From: Edolisoma coerulescens
Lineage: Eukaryota > Chordata > Aves > Passeriformes > Campephagidae
DNA: 64,000 nt
Direction: 5' to 3'
NCBI GenBank assembly: GCA_013397115.1
Contig: VWZW01006255.1
Span: 2,461,270-2,525,269, forward strand
Position numbers and translations under genes: made by a program. The notes under the pieces are model-generated. The model was not told where the DNA came from, made no database searches, and saw nothing but the letters and a program-made list of their open reading frames with translations. This document shows, piece by piece, positions 26,409 to 37,431 of this stretch (the stretch's first letter is position 1; the number at the start of each line of letters is the position of its first letter).

Positions 26409-28375
26409 GGATTTTATCCTGCTTCCACTGAAGAAGCTGGAAAACCTGCATTGCCTTCAGTTGAAACATGACTGAGCTGTAGTTAGAGTGAGATTTTGCT
26501 GCAAAATCCAACTTCAAAGGACAGTTGTGACTTTTTTAAAGAAATCTGTAACATTAGTGACACCCTTTTCTGTGTCAATGCTGCGTTTAAATAAATGTAC
26601 TTAAAACACTTTTTTGAACAGTCTTTTTCTGCCCATGTCCTTGCACAGGCCTTGGTGAATGTCTGCAAAATATTTGTTACCTGAACAGATTAAGTAATAG
26701 CTGGTAATAGAAGTGCATCAGAGGCCATAGTTTAAAACAGTGAGTCATAGGGACAAAAATGGCAAAGGAAAACCTTTAAGTTTTCTGCTCCAGAGAATGA
26801 AAAACATCAAGTCTTGTTCAAGCATCAAATTAAGTTGAATTTTTAATGTATTTGAAATTGAATTTAAAAATTAAATATGTGGTTCTTCTAGAGGAAATCT
26901 AATGAAGATAAGCCAAAAACCCTGACAGTTTTAACTAATTAATGGTTTCCTGGTTTCTGACTTGTGATTTTGGACATCTGGGCCGACAGCTGCGGAAGTC
27001 ATATTTCATAGTAGCACGTGCAGTGCTTGCTTCCCTTTACATATAAATGCTTTCCCCTAACATTTTGAGGAATTCTGTGTTTTACTACAGCTAGATTTAT
27101 GATCTGATTTATTGCAAGAATGCTATGTAACTTACAAAAGTGGTCTTGGGGTTTTCTACAGCTTATTGAAATCCTCTATCATTTACAGAATGCAACCATA
27201 CTAAACAATAGATTCTAAACAAGCACAAAAGCATGCACATATTAAACAGGCAATACAGCTGTTAGTCAGCATCACTCCGAGAAGCTACAAACTTGACTTA
27301 TGGGTACACCAGGAATCTGCCATTCTGAGTCTGTTAGGAGAAGATGCAACAGTAACAAGGACTCTCAAGGTCCTTGTGATCATTTGTATCACCATCTGAT
27401 TATGGGATCAAACTGAAACTGTAACATCATATCTTGCAGATGCTTCTCTGATATTTCCTGTAATTTAATTTCTTTCTTATCTTTCAATAGTAAGTATGTC
27501 TACCTAGATGTTTAGGTGTCTTCCACCAATATTTAATCTGAGCATTCTTAGCATTTTATGAATGTGTTAATAATTAGTAACTGTAAAGCTGTTAGTCCTA
27601 TACGTGGGACTTAAAGCATAAAAGAAGTATGGAAATTGAATTTGAAACCAAATCAAAGTCTCTGAAGGTGGACATAATCTCAGTAATGTTATCTAGCTAA
27701 ATATTACTCATGTCTCCTAAAGTAAACATGCAGCCTCCCACTAGAGCCAACAGAAAGAGCCATACCATCCAGAGGATGGCTGCAGAAGTACAGTTTCCTT
27801 TCTGTTAAGTATAAAGGGAAACAAAATAGCTGTTTCAGGTAAGAGCCCTGAATTGTAGATAGTCTTATTATTCCTTCCCTTCTTCCTGATTTTATTTTTC
27901 TATGTTTATACAGTCTCAAAAATGCAGTCTTCTACAGAAAGTAGAATGTGCCTGAGGATGTGTCAGAGTTTTGTCCCCACAAATGAAGTGTGTAAAATCC
28001 CCAACAGCACAGCTGATGTTTATATGCTCAGTACAGCACATGAGTTGTGCAGGCATCTCCCTGCTCTAAATAACTATTGAAAATGCAGTGGATGAGAAAC
28101 TCAGTTAATTATTATGCCAGCAACTGGATCACAAAAATAGGAGTGTGACTGCGCATATGTCAAACCAACATCTGCATTCTAATGAAATGACCATTTTGGA
28201 AGAATATTTTGTGGTCATCCATGAAGTGTTGAGAGGTTCCGTAAATGTAGAAACCCTGAAAAGACATCCTAGCTTTGGCAGAGTTAATTTTTCTCTAAAT
28301 TGGTAAATAGGTAGCATGAAACACTTAAAAGTACTTGAATGTCTTTCTTTTTTCTTTTTTTTCTTTACTCTCCAG

Positions 28376-28578
28376 GCCTTGTAATGGGATTAATTATACG
28401 ATATGTGACAAAATCACCAGATGTTGAAAGTGGGACTGTTTATGAATGTGAAAAGCTGAAATCTGGGCCATCCACTCTACTTATTAACATAACTAATCAG
28501 GTCTATGAATATCAATACAAAAGAGAGATCAGCCACCACAATGTCAATGGTCACCAGGGCAATGCAATGCTTCAAAAG
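28376..28578 (+). CDS. SLC9A9: SLC9A9 coding exon 2: second membrane segment and luminal loop
   Basis: Encodes the rest of codon 59 to residue 126. It starts after a long pyrimidine tract and CTCTCCAG, and ends CTTCAAAAG|GTAAAA, phase 0. GLVMGLIIRYV (59-69) completes the second hydrophobic helix. The following polar stretch (about 70-126) is the first luminal loop. It carries an N-glycosylation sequon N-I-T at residues 96-98, a cysteine at 83 and the conserved VYEYQYKREIS at 101-111. The loop differs from human mainly in the segment after the helix (TKSPDVESGTVYECEKLKSG), the least conserved part of this region in the family. The open frame continues upstream through the acceptor pyrimidines and downstream into the intron, but the phases fit only these borders. 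Confidence 0.95.
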
Positions 28579-31454
28579 GTAAAACCTATCTTATTTTTGT
28601 TCTAAACTCTGTAACATATTTATTTTATTTTCATCATTGAGAGAGGAAAACAAGCTTCAATTTAAAATGAGACAGAGTCTATTCTGAATTTAGGGTGAGC
28701 AAGGTAAGTGAGGAAGAAGAACAGCAAAGGAAATGAGGTGTGGTAGAGCCCTGACCATCATGTAGCTCCAAGCTGACTGTGTGCTTGTGGAATGGTTGCC
28801 TGAGCTGTTTCAAATGACAGTCCCAGTTCCTGCAGACACCGAGTTCATTGCAGACACAGCTGTTAACTTGGATTCATTGCCACTTAACCTTTATAAATGC
28901 CACTGATATCTTTATTTTTCCAGTGTCTTCAAAGTGACTTGCTCTGGCAGGATAATGCAAGGGGAGGTTACCTCCTGTGGACAGCACAGGAAACTGCAAA
29001 CTCTAAACATTTTTCAAAACACAAACTTGTAAATGTCTACTTAATGCACACTTAAATTCATCAGAGCATTCTTATACATTTTTCCACTCCTGCAGTGGTC
29101 CTCAGCAGGGACTTCACTGCCATGGGGAGACAGCATTGTGGCAATTCAGGCTGGATGCAAAAAGGGAAATGTGGGAGAAAATTTGCAGTCTTTCACAATG
29201 TCATGGCTTTTTCTCTCTTCCAGTATGTAACGAAATATTTTACTTCGTTAGTATAGTCTTCCCCTGCCCATGTAATATTTGCTTCTTATAATGCTCACTT
29301 TTTAAAAAATTGGCAGCCATCTGAAGAACACTGCAGTGCAGAGGCACTTTTTAAGACCTGGATTTTGTGCTCAAAGACATTGTATATTCACATGAAGCTC
29401 CTAAGCCCTTACCAATGTCTTTTTTCAAATTGCAACGTATTATTTTGCTTTCTTCCAAGTATTATTGTTTGTCTAGCACAGTAATACGTGATCCTGTGTA
29501 TTGTACGGTTATCGTTATGAAAACTTTTAAGTTATGCTTAGAATGTACACTGGGGAGCTCAGCAGAATTAGGATTTAACCATCTGCTCAAATTTCTTGCT
29601 GATGCAGCACCACTGTGTGCCTGTCTGCTCTCACTGCCAGACTTGCCCTTCTCAGAAAGAACTAGACTGTCAAGGACCATTAGAGTTGTGGTGGGTGGAG
29701 ACAGGAAAACACTGTGGCAGTCAGACTAATCAGCTTTTGCTGAATCTTCATCCTTTTCCCTGCTAGTTGGTTGCAGTTGCAGCTTTGTCTTAGCCAAAGT
29801 GTGTGTTTAGTTTCCAGGGCATATGTACTAATCCATTATATTTGATCATCTTCATCAGACCAGGGACTGAAGCTGACTTAGGAGAAAGGAGGAGCACTGA
29901 CTTGCACAGAAATTTCAGTTGCCCTTACAGGGAACCACCCGATCTTGTTTCCATAGTCTCACTTTGCTGGAAGGCTCTTAAAAGTCTCAACTGTGAATTG
30001 CAGTTCCTCTGAATTATCGGAGAGACCTCAGTCTGCCTGGATTTTCATTTCTTTTTCCTTTAAAATTACCTGGCAGATGCCCTCTTGAAAAGAAAATAAA
30101 TAAAAAAGGAAAAGGGATAAATTCAGCTGTTTTTAGGAGACAATAACAATGCCTGGCAGCCTTCCTGACTGGCAAAAGCACTAATGTAAAAAACAGAGAG
30201 CATGATCACACCATGCTCTGGGTTTTGTACAACTGTAATTCCCTTTTGACCTCAGTAAAAGCCTTTGCTTAGTGCCTTTTATCAGAGAGAATAGATTGTG
30301 CCATGACTTACAAACATGTATTCTTTAGAACATGGTTTTGAATAATAAAACGTGCAGTCAGGATTTCTGATGCCCACAGAAAAGATATTTTAATGTATTT
30401 GCTGAATTAATTCCAAAATTAATATTCAAACGTGTAAGTTCATAAATGAAGAAAATTCTTTTTCCATCGTGTTTTCAATGACGGTGCCAGCATAGCTAAT
30501 GTTTCTGGCAGGTTATTTAGCTCACTTTTTTCAGCTTTATAATTCAAAGTGAGCAAGATGGAAAAAAGTCTCAGCTCTCACTTCCTGTTTATCAAATCAA
30601 GCTGTCTGTTAGTAAGAAGGCAGAACTAATTTTGTAGGCAGGTCTTACTCTTTTGAAGAAAAATAATCTAGAATACTATAGCCTTAAAATATCACTTCAT
30701 CTGAACAAAGGAGCTGCAAGCCTTTGCGCTAATTACCTCCTGTCTCTTTTAAAAGTATTGATATAATATAGCCCACTGACAGAACACTAAGCAGTACACA
30801 GGCTTATTTCAGGGGGTTTTTTCTCCAGCAGTGTTGTAATTTTAAACAGAATTCTATTTTATTGAAAGCTATTTGTAATGAATTGCAGTGCCTGGGCAAT
30901 GTCCTTGGTCTTTCTCTGTTCCAGAAGTTGAAGGCCAATATGAACAGTGCACTTCCTCATCCTAGCATTACTTTAAAACTTCTAATAGCTATTTTATAAA
31001 CCATTTCCTTCAAAGGAAACATTACATTGGTTTTGGTGGTGTAGGCCTTTTATCACCATTCTGTACACGGAGAATTGAGGCACAACACTGCTGATGTGTC
31101 TTTCCTGAAAGTGTACGGGAGTTCACTGACACGTCTGACCCAGGGGTTACGTCATGGGACTGTCGAGTTGGATGTCTGGTAGCTGCTGTCACACGTAACG
31201 CTGCTTTTTTGTGTTCCCTGTAATGTAGCACATGACTGATTTCCTTCTTGAAGGAATCCTTTTCAAGTAGTAATCAGCATCTGTAAACTGTAAGGAATTA
31301 CCCATTTATACTTGCAAGAAAAGAACTCAGAATAATCCAGCAGACAGTGGAGGTGAGCCTGAGACCAGTCCTGATAAGATACAGTTAAAACCTATCGTAT
31401 CAAATTAAATGCTACTTTATTTGTCCTTACCATCTCTTTTGTCCTTTCTGGCAG
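28579..31454 (+). other. SLC9A9 intron 2 (2.9 kb)
   Basis: Donor GTAAAA (weaker than consensus) and acceptor TTTCTGGCAG. It holds a small CpG-bearing patch with a CRE-like site near 31.15 kb and a 9-bp inverted repeat at 30520-30554. The open frame at 29367-29729 shows no recognisable product. Confidence 0.8.
31147..31154 (-). promoter_or_regulatory. CRE/ATF-like site in a CpG-bearing patch of intron 2
   Basis: TTACGTCA here reads TGACGTAA on the minus strand, a one-base variant of the CREB/ATF octamer TGACGTCA. It sits within 31068-31201, where CpGs recur in otherwise CpG-poor DNA. This is motif evidence only. Confidence 0.25.
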
Positions 31455-31532
31455 ATGACCTTCGATCCTTCCATCTTCTTCAATATTTTGCTGCCACCCA
31501 TTATATTTCATGCTGGATATAGTTTGAAGAAG
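31455..31532 (+). CDS. SLC9A9: SLC9A9 coding exon 3: PPIIFHAGYSLKK segment
   Basis: Exactly 26 codons (residues 127-152), phase 0 on both sides, bounded by GGCAG| and |GTATGT. It encodes MTFDPSIFFNILL followed by PPIIFHAGYSLKK, one of the most conserved blocks of organellar NHEs (the FF.ILLPPIIF.AGYSLK motif) and part of a core transmembrane helix. The differences from human that I can see are conservative or at a variable site (Ser at 132, Ile at 137). The exon is too short to stand out as an open frame and was found from splice signals and the motif. Confidence 0.95.
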
Positions 31533-32131
31533 GTATGTGTCTTTTCCTTATGTGACAAAAGGGACTGAGTGTGCTGCTCTGTCGACCCAACAAACCGGTG
31601 ACAGAGGACAGAGTCAGCTAACAATTATATTGCCTGGGAAGAACTTGTCAGGAATGGATTAAAACAAATGATTCATGGCCCTCATTCTGCTCCCTTTCTG
31701 TCCCTGTGCAAAGATCTGATTGTGCAGTTTATAACACTTGGGCCTCCCTGTTTTCAGAAGAGACTGCTTTGAATGCCATTCAAAGGCAGGAGCAGACTAT
31801 CTGTGTTTCATATCCTGCCTGATTTGTTCATGGGATGGGGTTATGATACCATTTGCATCAGGTACTTCCAATGTGAACTTCTGCTAAGATCCTGAAACAT
31901 TTGTCCACGTACATAAAAAAGAGGGAACTTTGATGGCATTCCACCAGGGGGAAAAAAAATTAAACATCTTTAAATTGTATTTTCAAAAATAACTGAAGTA
32001 GCCAATATTGTTCCATCTTCTATGTGAGACGTGTTGTAAAAAATGGCATTTCTGGATGTTTTTCTAATTGGTCTGGATGCTTTTTAATTTACTATATTAC
32101 AAAGGACTTTCTTTCAAACTTTCCTCCCCAG
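31533..32131 (+). other. SLC9A9 intron 3 (599 bp)
   Basis: A short intron with donor GTATGT and a clear pyrimidine-rich acceptor (TTTCCTCCCCAG). No repeats, ORFs or other features are visible in it. Confidence 0.85.
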
Positions 32132-32208
32132 AGACATTTTTTTCGTAACTTAGGATCAATTTTAACCTACGCCTTTTTGGGAACTGCCATCTCCTGCATT
32201 GTCATAGG
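32132..32208 (+). CDS. SLC9A9: SLC9A9 coding exon 4: RHFF..LGSILTYAFLGTAIS segment
   Basis: Encodes residues 153-177 and two bases of Gly178; phase 2 at its 3' end, donor GG|GTAAGT. The sequence RHFFRNLGSILTYAFLGTAI at 153-172, followed by SCIVIG, is near-identical across NHE6, NHE7 and NHE9 and contributes a membrane helix of the exchanger core. Residue 157 is Arg, as in NHE6, where I recall Gln in human NHE9. Val176, the position of a human variant discussed in the autism literature (from memory), is the reference residue here. An open frame from an upstream ATG at 32024 includes intron sequence and is not the exon. Confidence 0.95.
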
Positions 32209-35200
32209 GTAAGTGAGTGCCTTCTGGTATTATCACATGCTCGGTATCTTTTTCAATCAAAAATTAAACTGTAAAAATAATTGCAGACCCTGTGTGGTCA
32301 ATATACTTAGCAACTTGTGTATCAGATAAAGTAATTACTTCTCAGGGAACGCTGAGATGAAAAAGACAAAACTCTTGGATAGCCAAGGACTGTTCCAGGC
32401 ATTCAGAAAATTGTGTCCTTCATTTTTGGTCTATGACTGGTATAAGCATGAACTGCCTTCTACACTGCATAGCCGTAACCATCGGTCCTGAGAAATAGGA
32501 CCATTCTCTCAAGTGAAATTCCATGCTTCTAACAGGAATTTCTTCTAGAGAAGAGCAGATCTCTAACAGTAAAGGAAGGACTTAAAATCTCAGAGTCGGC
32601 AGGAATAGATCCCTTGCGACATGTGTGTAAAATAACCTCATTTCAAAGGCTAAGTGAAATTTTTAGTTGAAGATCACATGAAAAGTGTCAGTCTGGAACT
32701 ATGTGTGAATTGAGCCTGGGTGTGACTAAATGGCTTCTACAGAAAAAGAGGAAGGAAAGAAAACAGAGGGGCAAAATATCCTATTTTATTTTCAGACCTT
32801 CTTAGGGAAAAGTTTCTAAATTTGTTTCAAAATTGACCTAACCAAAGAAAATATTTGCTAGTCATAAATGGATTATAAATTTCCAGGCTGGCATTGTGTG
32901 AAAATTCTGTTTGTCTCTGTGATTAGCTCAATCAAAACAAAAAATTTTTTAATGTCTGTCTTTCCCTTTCTTTGTAGTAAAGATGAATATGCTGCATCGA
33001 GGTATATAGCCCTTGCTGGCATTATTATGAGATGGAACTTTCTCCTTTAATATCATTTTAATAATGGTTGAATACATAAATTACCTATAACTTAGAGTTC
33101 AATGATTTTAAAACCATTCTTTTATGGGTATGTCATCATACCTATCTTGATATCCTATATTCCTATTAATCAAGTATCTTAGTAAGCATAATGCACCAGA
33201 GGCATTGTGGTATTAAAAGTCCTGCAAGCCATGGTCACTCCAAGTGCCAGGAAAATTTAGACTCTGCAATCAAAGTATGATCATCTGTGCTGAAATACAA
33301 AGGAGTGTAAACTCTCAATGTGGCTGTCTCCCCTTCATGTAAGAAAAACCACTGAATGTCTATGGGCTCAGGAAGAAGGACGCCTTCAGTTTCAGACCCA
33401 AATCTGTAACTATAGGAGGCACTTTGCTATGTGTCACATTTATTGGAGAGGAGAAGTTTAATCTCACTTTTCTTTCTGAAATTTTGCTTTCCTCGAGAAA
33501 TGGCACCTCATCACTTCTTGAAGTTCACAGCTTGGACAGTTACACCACTCATAGTTTTCCCCTGTCTTTATTTGCATTAACATACCTGTGACCCTTGCTC
33601 TTGTTTCTTTTCATACCCATTTTATATGGCAGAGAGCACCCCTAAGGTTAAAATTATAAATTCAGTAAAAAAATCTACATCCTGACAATAATTTGAGCTG
33701 AATGGTAGCACACTTCTGAGGCAACAGTGGTTCTGGATCTCAGTAGGACTCTTCCTGTGCTTCCTCTCTCTTGTCTCAGCTGTTGAACATAAACCAGTAG
33801 CCAACAGATCTGTGAGATTGCAAGAAAGCATTAGGGTTGTCCAACCCAGTAATGCTTTTAAATAAGCATTTTTTTTATGGCACTGACATTGCTCCATGTA
33901 AATGGAAAATACCAGAGCAGCTTTGATAAGTTTCCTAAAATAAACATAATATATTCAATTTAGCCTATATTCCAAATACTTTCATCCCTGTATCCATGCT
34001 ATTTTAGCTAAAAGAGAATAAATGCAGATTGAATCTACTAAAAAAAATTCCTACTAGTAACAATTCCTACTAGCAATTCAAAGTTCAAGCCCAAAGTCAG
34101 GGATAAAGATCCAAAGGAAACCTTCAGGGAGAGAGTAGTAAGTGCTGGGCCTTGCACAGTGTTCTTGTACAAACCCGCAACCCCCGCTGGAATCACTGCA
34201 GAGAAGGCAGTAATATATTCAGAGCAGGGCTTGTGTGAATGTGAGGCATGTTTGCATAATGTACATGTCAGGATAAGAAGGAGATAATGACTGCATGAAG
34301 AAGAAAGATTATATGAAAGCTTTACTGATGGGAATGAAAAGTAAGTCCTAAAAGAAAAATATGTCCTAAGAGAGAAAGGGTGAAGAGTTGCTGCTACAAA
34401 GGGAAGGGCAGAATCCTGCGGTACTTCTAGTTTTCATTGCTGTAGACAAATATTTTGTGCACAGGTATGATTGAACATGTGCTTTCTTCTCATTATATGA
34501 GCACAACACACACATACACAGTACCTCGATATCCACAGGCTCAAGCTCTGTGTGTCTGCAGCCTCCCACTGGGGCTGTGCTCCTGCTGCCTGAGTTACAG
34601 AGCTCTGTGTGAACCCTCCTCTGGCTCACTGAAGTGGCAGGGCACAGCCTGTAACAAAGAAGGACCAGATCTCTCTTTGTCAACCAGAAACAGCTGGGAA
34701 ATATCATTAATAAAGAACAGAAACATCATTTGGATTGTTGCAAACTCTTAGAGAGCTAAAACGTTGCCATGGAACACACGGATACAATGGTGCCTGTCTC
34801 CTCTTAGTGAGTCTTTGCTTTTGTGTGAAGGGCCTCAAGAAAGAGGAGCTGTGTGGAATTTGAGTGAAAAGGCTATAATCAGATATTCCCACTGAGGGTG
34901 GGGGAAGGAGGAATAAGAGAGATTGGGGGTTTTTTCAGTGAAGATTGTGCCAAAATGTACTTGCTTTCAGCAAAGTACTGCTCTAAGGAATGCCTGCCTG
35001 TGTTAGCTGTAAGACTGTCCTCGGCCACTTAAGACACATGAAAGATATAAAGCTTTCCCGGCAAAGCAAAATTATGCCCTTTGCACCAAATCTGACTAGC
35101 AAGGGTCCATGCAGACAGGTCCCATGAGGGAAAGGGGAAATTCTCCCCCTCCAAGCCCTATCAAATGCAGAATTGCTGAAGTGGTCCCCTTCATGGTGAA

Positions 35201-35429
35201 CAGAGTCTGCTGGCTCCGGGTCTGCATAACATAAGATCATAAGAGATCCAGTCTTTCAACAGATCTTTTCTCTGTCAGTGGTTCCAGCTTCCTATCTTCC
35301 AAAGAGTAGTGTGGAATAATCACTGAGACAGCTCTTTCTTCCTAAGAAAAACCATACAGGCCTAGTCTCTCTGAAGCTCAGTCTGATACAGGGCAGGCAG
35401 TCTTTTGCTGTAGGAGACTTCTTGATTTT

Positions 35430-35975
35430 CATAGGGTCAGAGAATAACTTAGGTTGGAAGCAATATTTGGATATCTGCAGTCATCCAGAACTCTGGGAAA
35501 TCTGTTCCAGTCTTAACCACCATCACTGCAAAGACTGTCTTTCTGTTTATCCAATCGGAATTTCCCTTGCTTCATCTTGTAACCTTTGCCTCACATCTTT
35601 TCCCTATGCAGCCCTCAGAAGGTGGCTTCGTGTTCTCTGTACCCACTGAAGACAGCATTTAGCTGTGCTCCCATCTACAAGAGAAAGCTCAGCTTCTGTC
35701 CCTTCTCATGTGTCACAGCCCTTGAATTATCTTGGTGGTTCTCTGCTGAGCTGTCTCCTATCTGTCTTCCCTGTACTGGAGCCCAAAACAAAACACTCTG
35801 TTCCAGAGGTCACCTCACAAGTGCCAACAAAAGCCTTAATGGCTTCTCTTGATTTGCTCCCTGAGCTTCCATGAATACAATGTGGTTTGCAGTCACCCTT
35901 CACAGTTACCCTTGTGAAGTCCCATTCTGATTTGTGCTCCATTTTCTATCCTCCAGGACTCCAGGAGTTTTCTGC
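35430..35975 (-). mobile_element. CR1 LINE, 3' part, reverse orientation
   Basis: Starts with a degenerate tail region (agggtcagagaataac TTAGGTTGGAAG) and continues with the reversed CR1 3' sequence. Landmarks are a 'tggagcccaaaac...cactctgttccagaggtcacctcacaagtgc' stretch at about 35775-35825, which corresponds to the usual 'ggagcccagaac...cagtactccaggtg.ggcctcaccagtgc'. It is diverged with small indels and is 5'-truncated, as most CR1 copies are. The two open frames of 75-88 codons inside it are antisense chance frames. Confidence 0.75.
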
Positions 35976-37364
35976 ACATACTTGTGTAGCCAGCCATGCT
36001 TCTGTGGGACTGCTGCTAGGGTTGCGCTACTTTTCCATATGTACCTCAATATTAGCTGTGTATTATGACCTTTGCAAGCTGAAGCACCACGGAGCTGATG
36101 CTACTCAGTGAGTGCATGAAAACTGGGCTGCTGAAGGATTAAATGAACTTCTGCTCCCTCTTGCCTTTTTTTAATTTTTTTACATCTTAGGAAGAAGCAG
36201 GGAGAAGGACCTAATTTCAACTTCTGCAAGGAATAGTGTTCTCTTCTCCTGGATTCTGTTTGTAATAAACTGTGCTGGGATGCATCTTCCAGAATTTATG
36301 TCTATCATAGATACTTTCTATTTTGATAATGGAAGAGTGCTCAAGTATTTGGAAAAATCTTGACATTATGGTAACAACTTATCAGAGCACCATATTGAGC
36401 GGCAGAGGGTGTAGAACTATTTGCATTTTCCCCCTCTTGTAATCCTTTTGACTTCTTTGATCAGCATTCTCAGTGGCAGCCAGGGCCAAGATGCCTATGC
36501 ACGGGAGCACTGACATCATTAAGTTGGTCTTATCTGTGATTTTTTTATTTGGTTTCACTTGGGTTCTCTCGAATTGCAATGCCAAAACCACATTTTCGAT
36601 ATTCAGAATGCAGCATGTTTGCAGTCACTTACTCATATTTTTCCAGCCTGTCTACTACGTTTGGCAAGGCCTGATTTTTCTGGAATTTAAAGCTCTCTGA
36701 GTGAGCGACTCAAATAACAAATGTATTTGCAGAAAACATAGGCCAAGTTTGATCTGTCTTTGTGGCTGCAGTGAGAATTTTGCTTGAATAAAGCTGAGAT
36801 AAAAAATTGGGTTTAGATCGGAAAAAGTGGAGTAATTGTAGTTTTGAGCAAGTGAAGTTACAGAATGCAAACAACTGATAATAGCGGTGTTAGGAAAAAT
36901 CATGCCAGGATGATCCCTGTTTTAAGAGGAAAGATGCTGGTGTTTTTATCAGCTTCTCAGTTTGCATAACCTCCTCTGGCTGGGGAGACAGGACTTCTCC
37001 ATATTTCAACTGGAGCCACAGGTGGTTAGCTTGGCTTAATTCTTTCCAGTACGTCTGTGAGCACATGGATGCTGCATTTACAGTAACCATGTCAGATCAC
37101 TTCATGGCAATTAGTGCTCAAAATTCAATTTCTAATTAAAAACCCTCATACAATCAAAGTATTTCTTTGTGCATCTGTGTTTAACTGCAGTGACTAACAG
37201 TTTGGACAAAGAAGTCTCTTCTGACATTTAAATTCAAGTGTGAGGAATAAGTCATCACACTTGATTCTCACAGGCAGTTAAGAATCCTTTCCTTTGACAT
37301 TCCTCACCACTCTACAAATGAATATTCAAATGCTGATTGCATATGATTGCTAAAGGCTGAGACT

Positions 37365-37431
37365 AATAAATTATAATATGATATAATATAGTAATATAAT
37401 ATAATTAATAACATAATATAACATAATATTT
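37365..37431. repeat. AT-rich (TAATA)-type simple repeat
   Basis: An imperfect array of TAATATA/AATATAACA units, almost pure A+T. Simple-sequence DNA in intron 4. Confidence 0.85.

Larger units (their letters stand above)
21931..28375 (+). other. SLC9A9 intron 1 (6.4 kb)
   Basis: Bounded by GTGAGT and a T-rich acceptor ending CTCTCCAG. It contains a (GTAT)n/(TA)n microsatellite near 24.7 kb, A-runs at 24528-24541, a T-run at 24467-24476 and a likely CR1 3' tail near 26.36 kb. No other exon or RNA gene was recognised. The open frames in it (60-110 codons) show no family resemblance and look like chance. Confidence 0.8.

Noticed and set aside
32868..33050. Possible extra SLC9A9 exon after exon 4
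   Set aside because: A T-rich tract plus AG near 32976 precedes a short open stretch (SKDEYAASRYIALAG), but it does not fit the NHE9 protein, and exon 4 joins exon 5 in frame without it.
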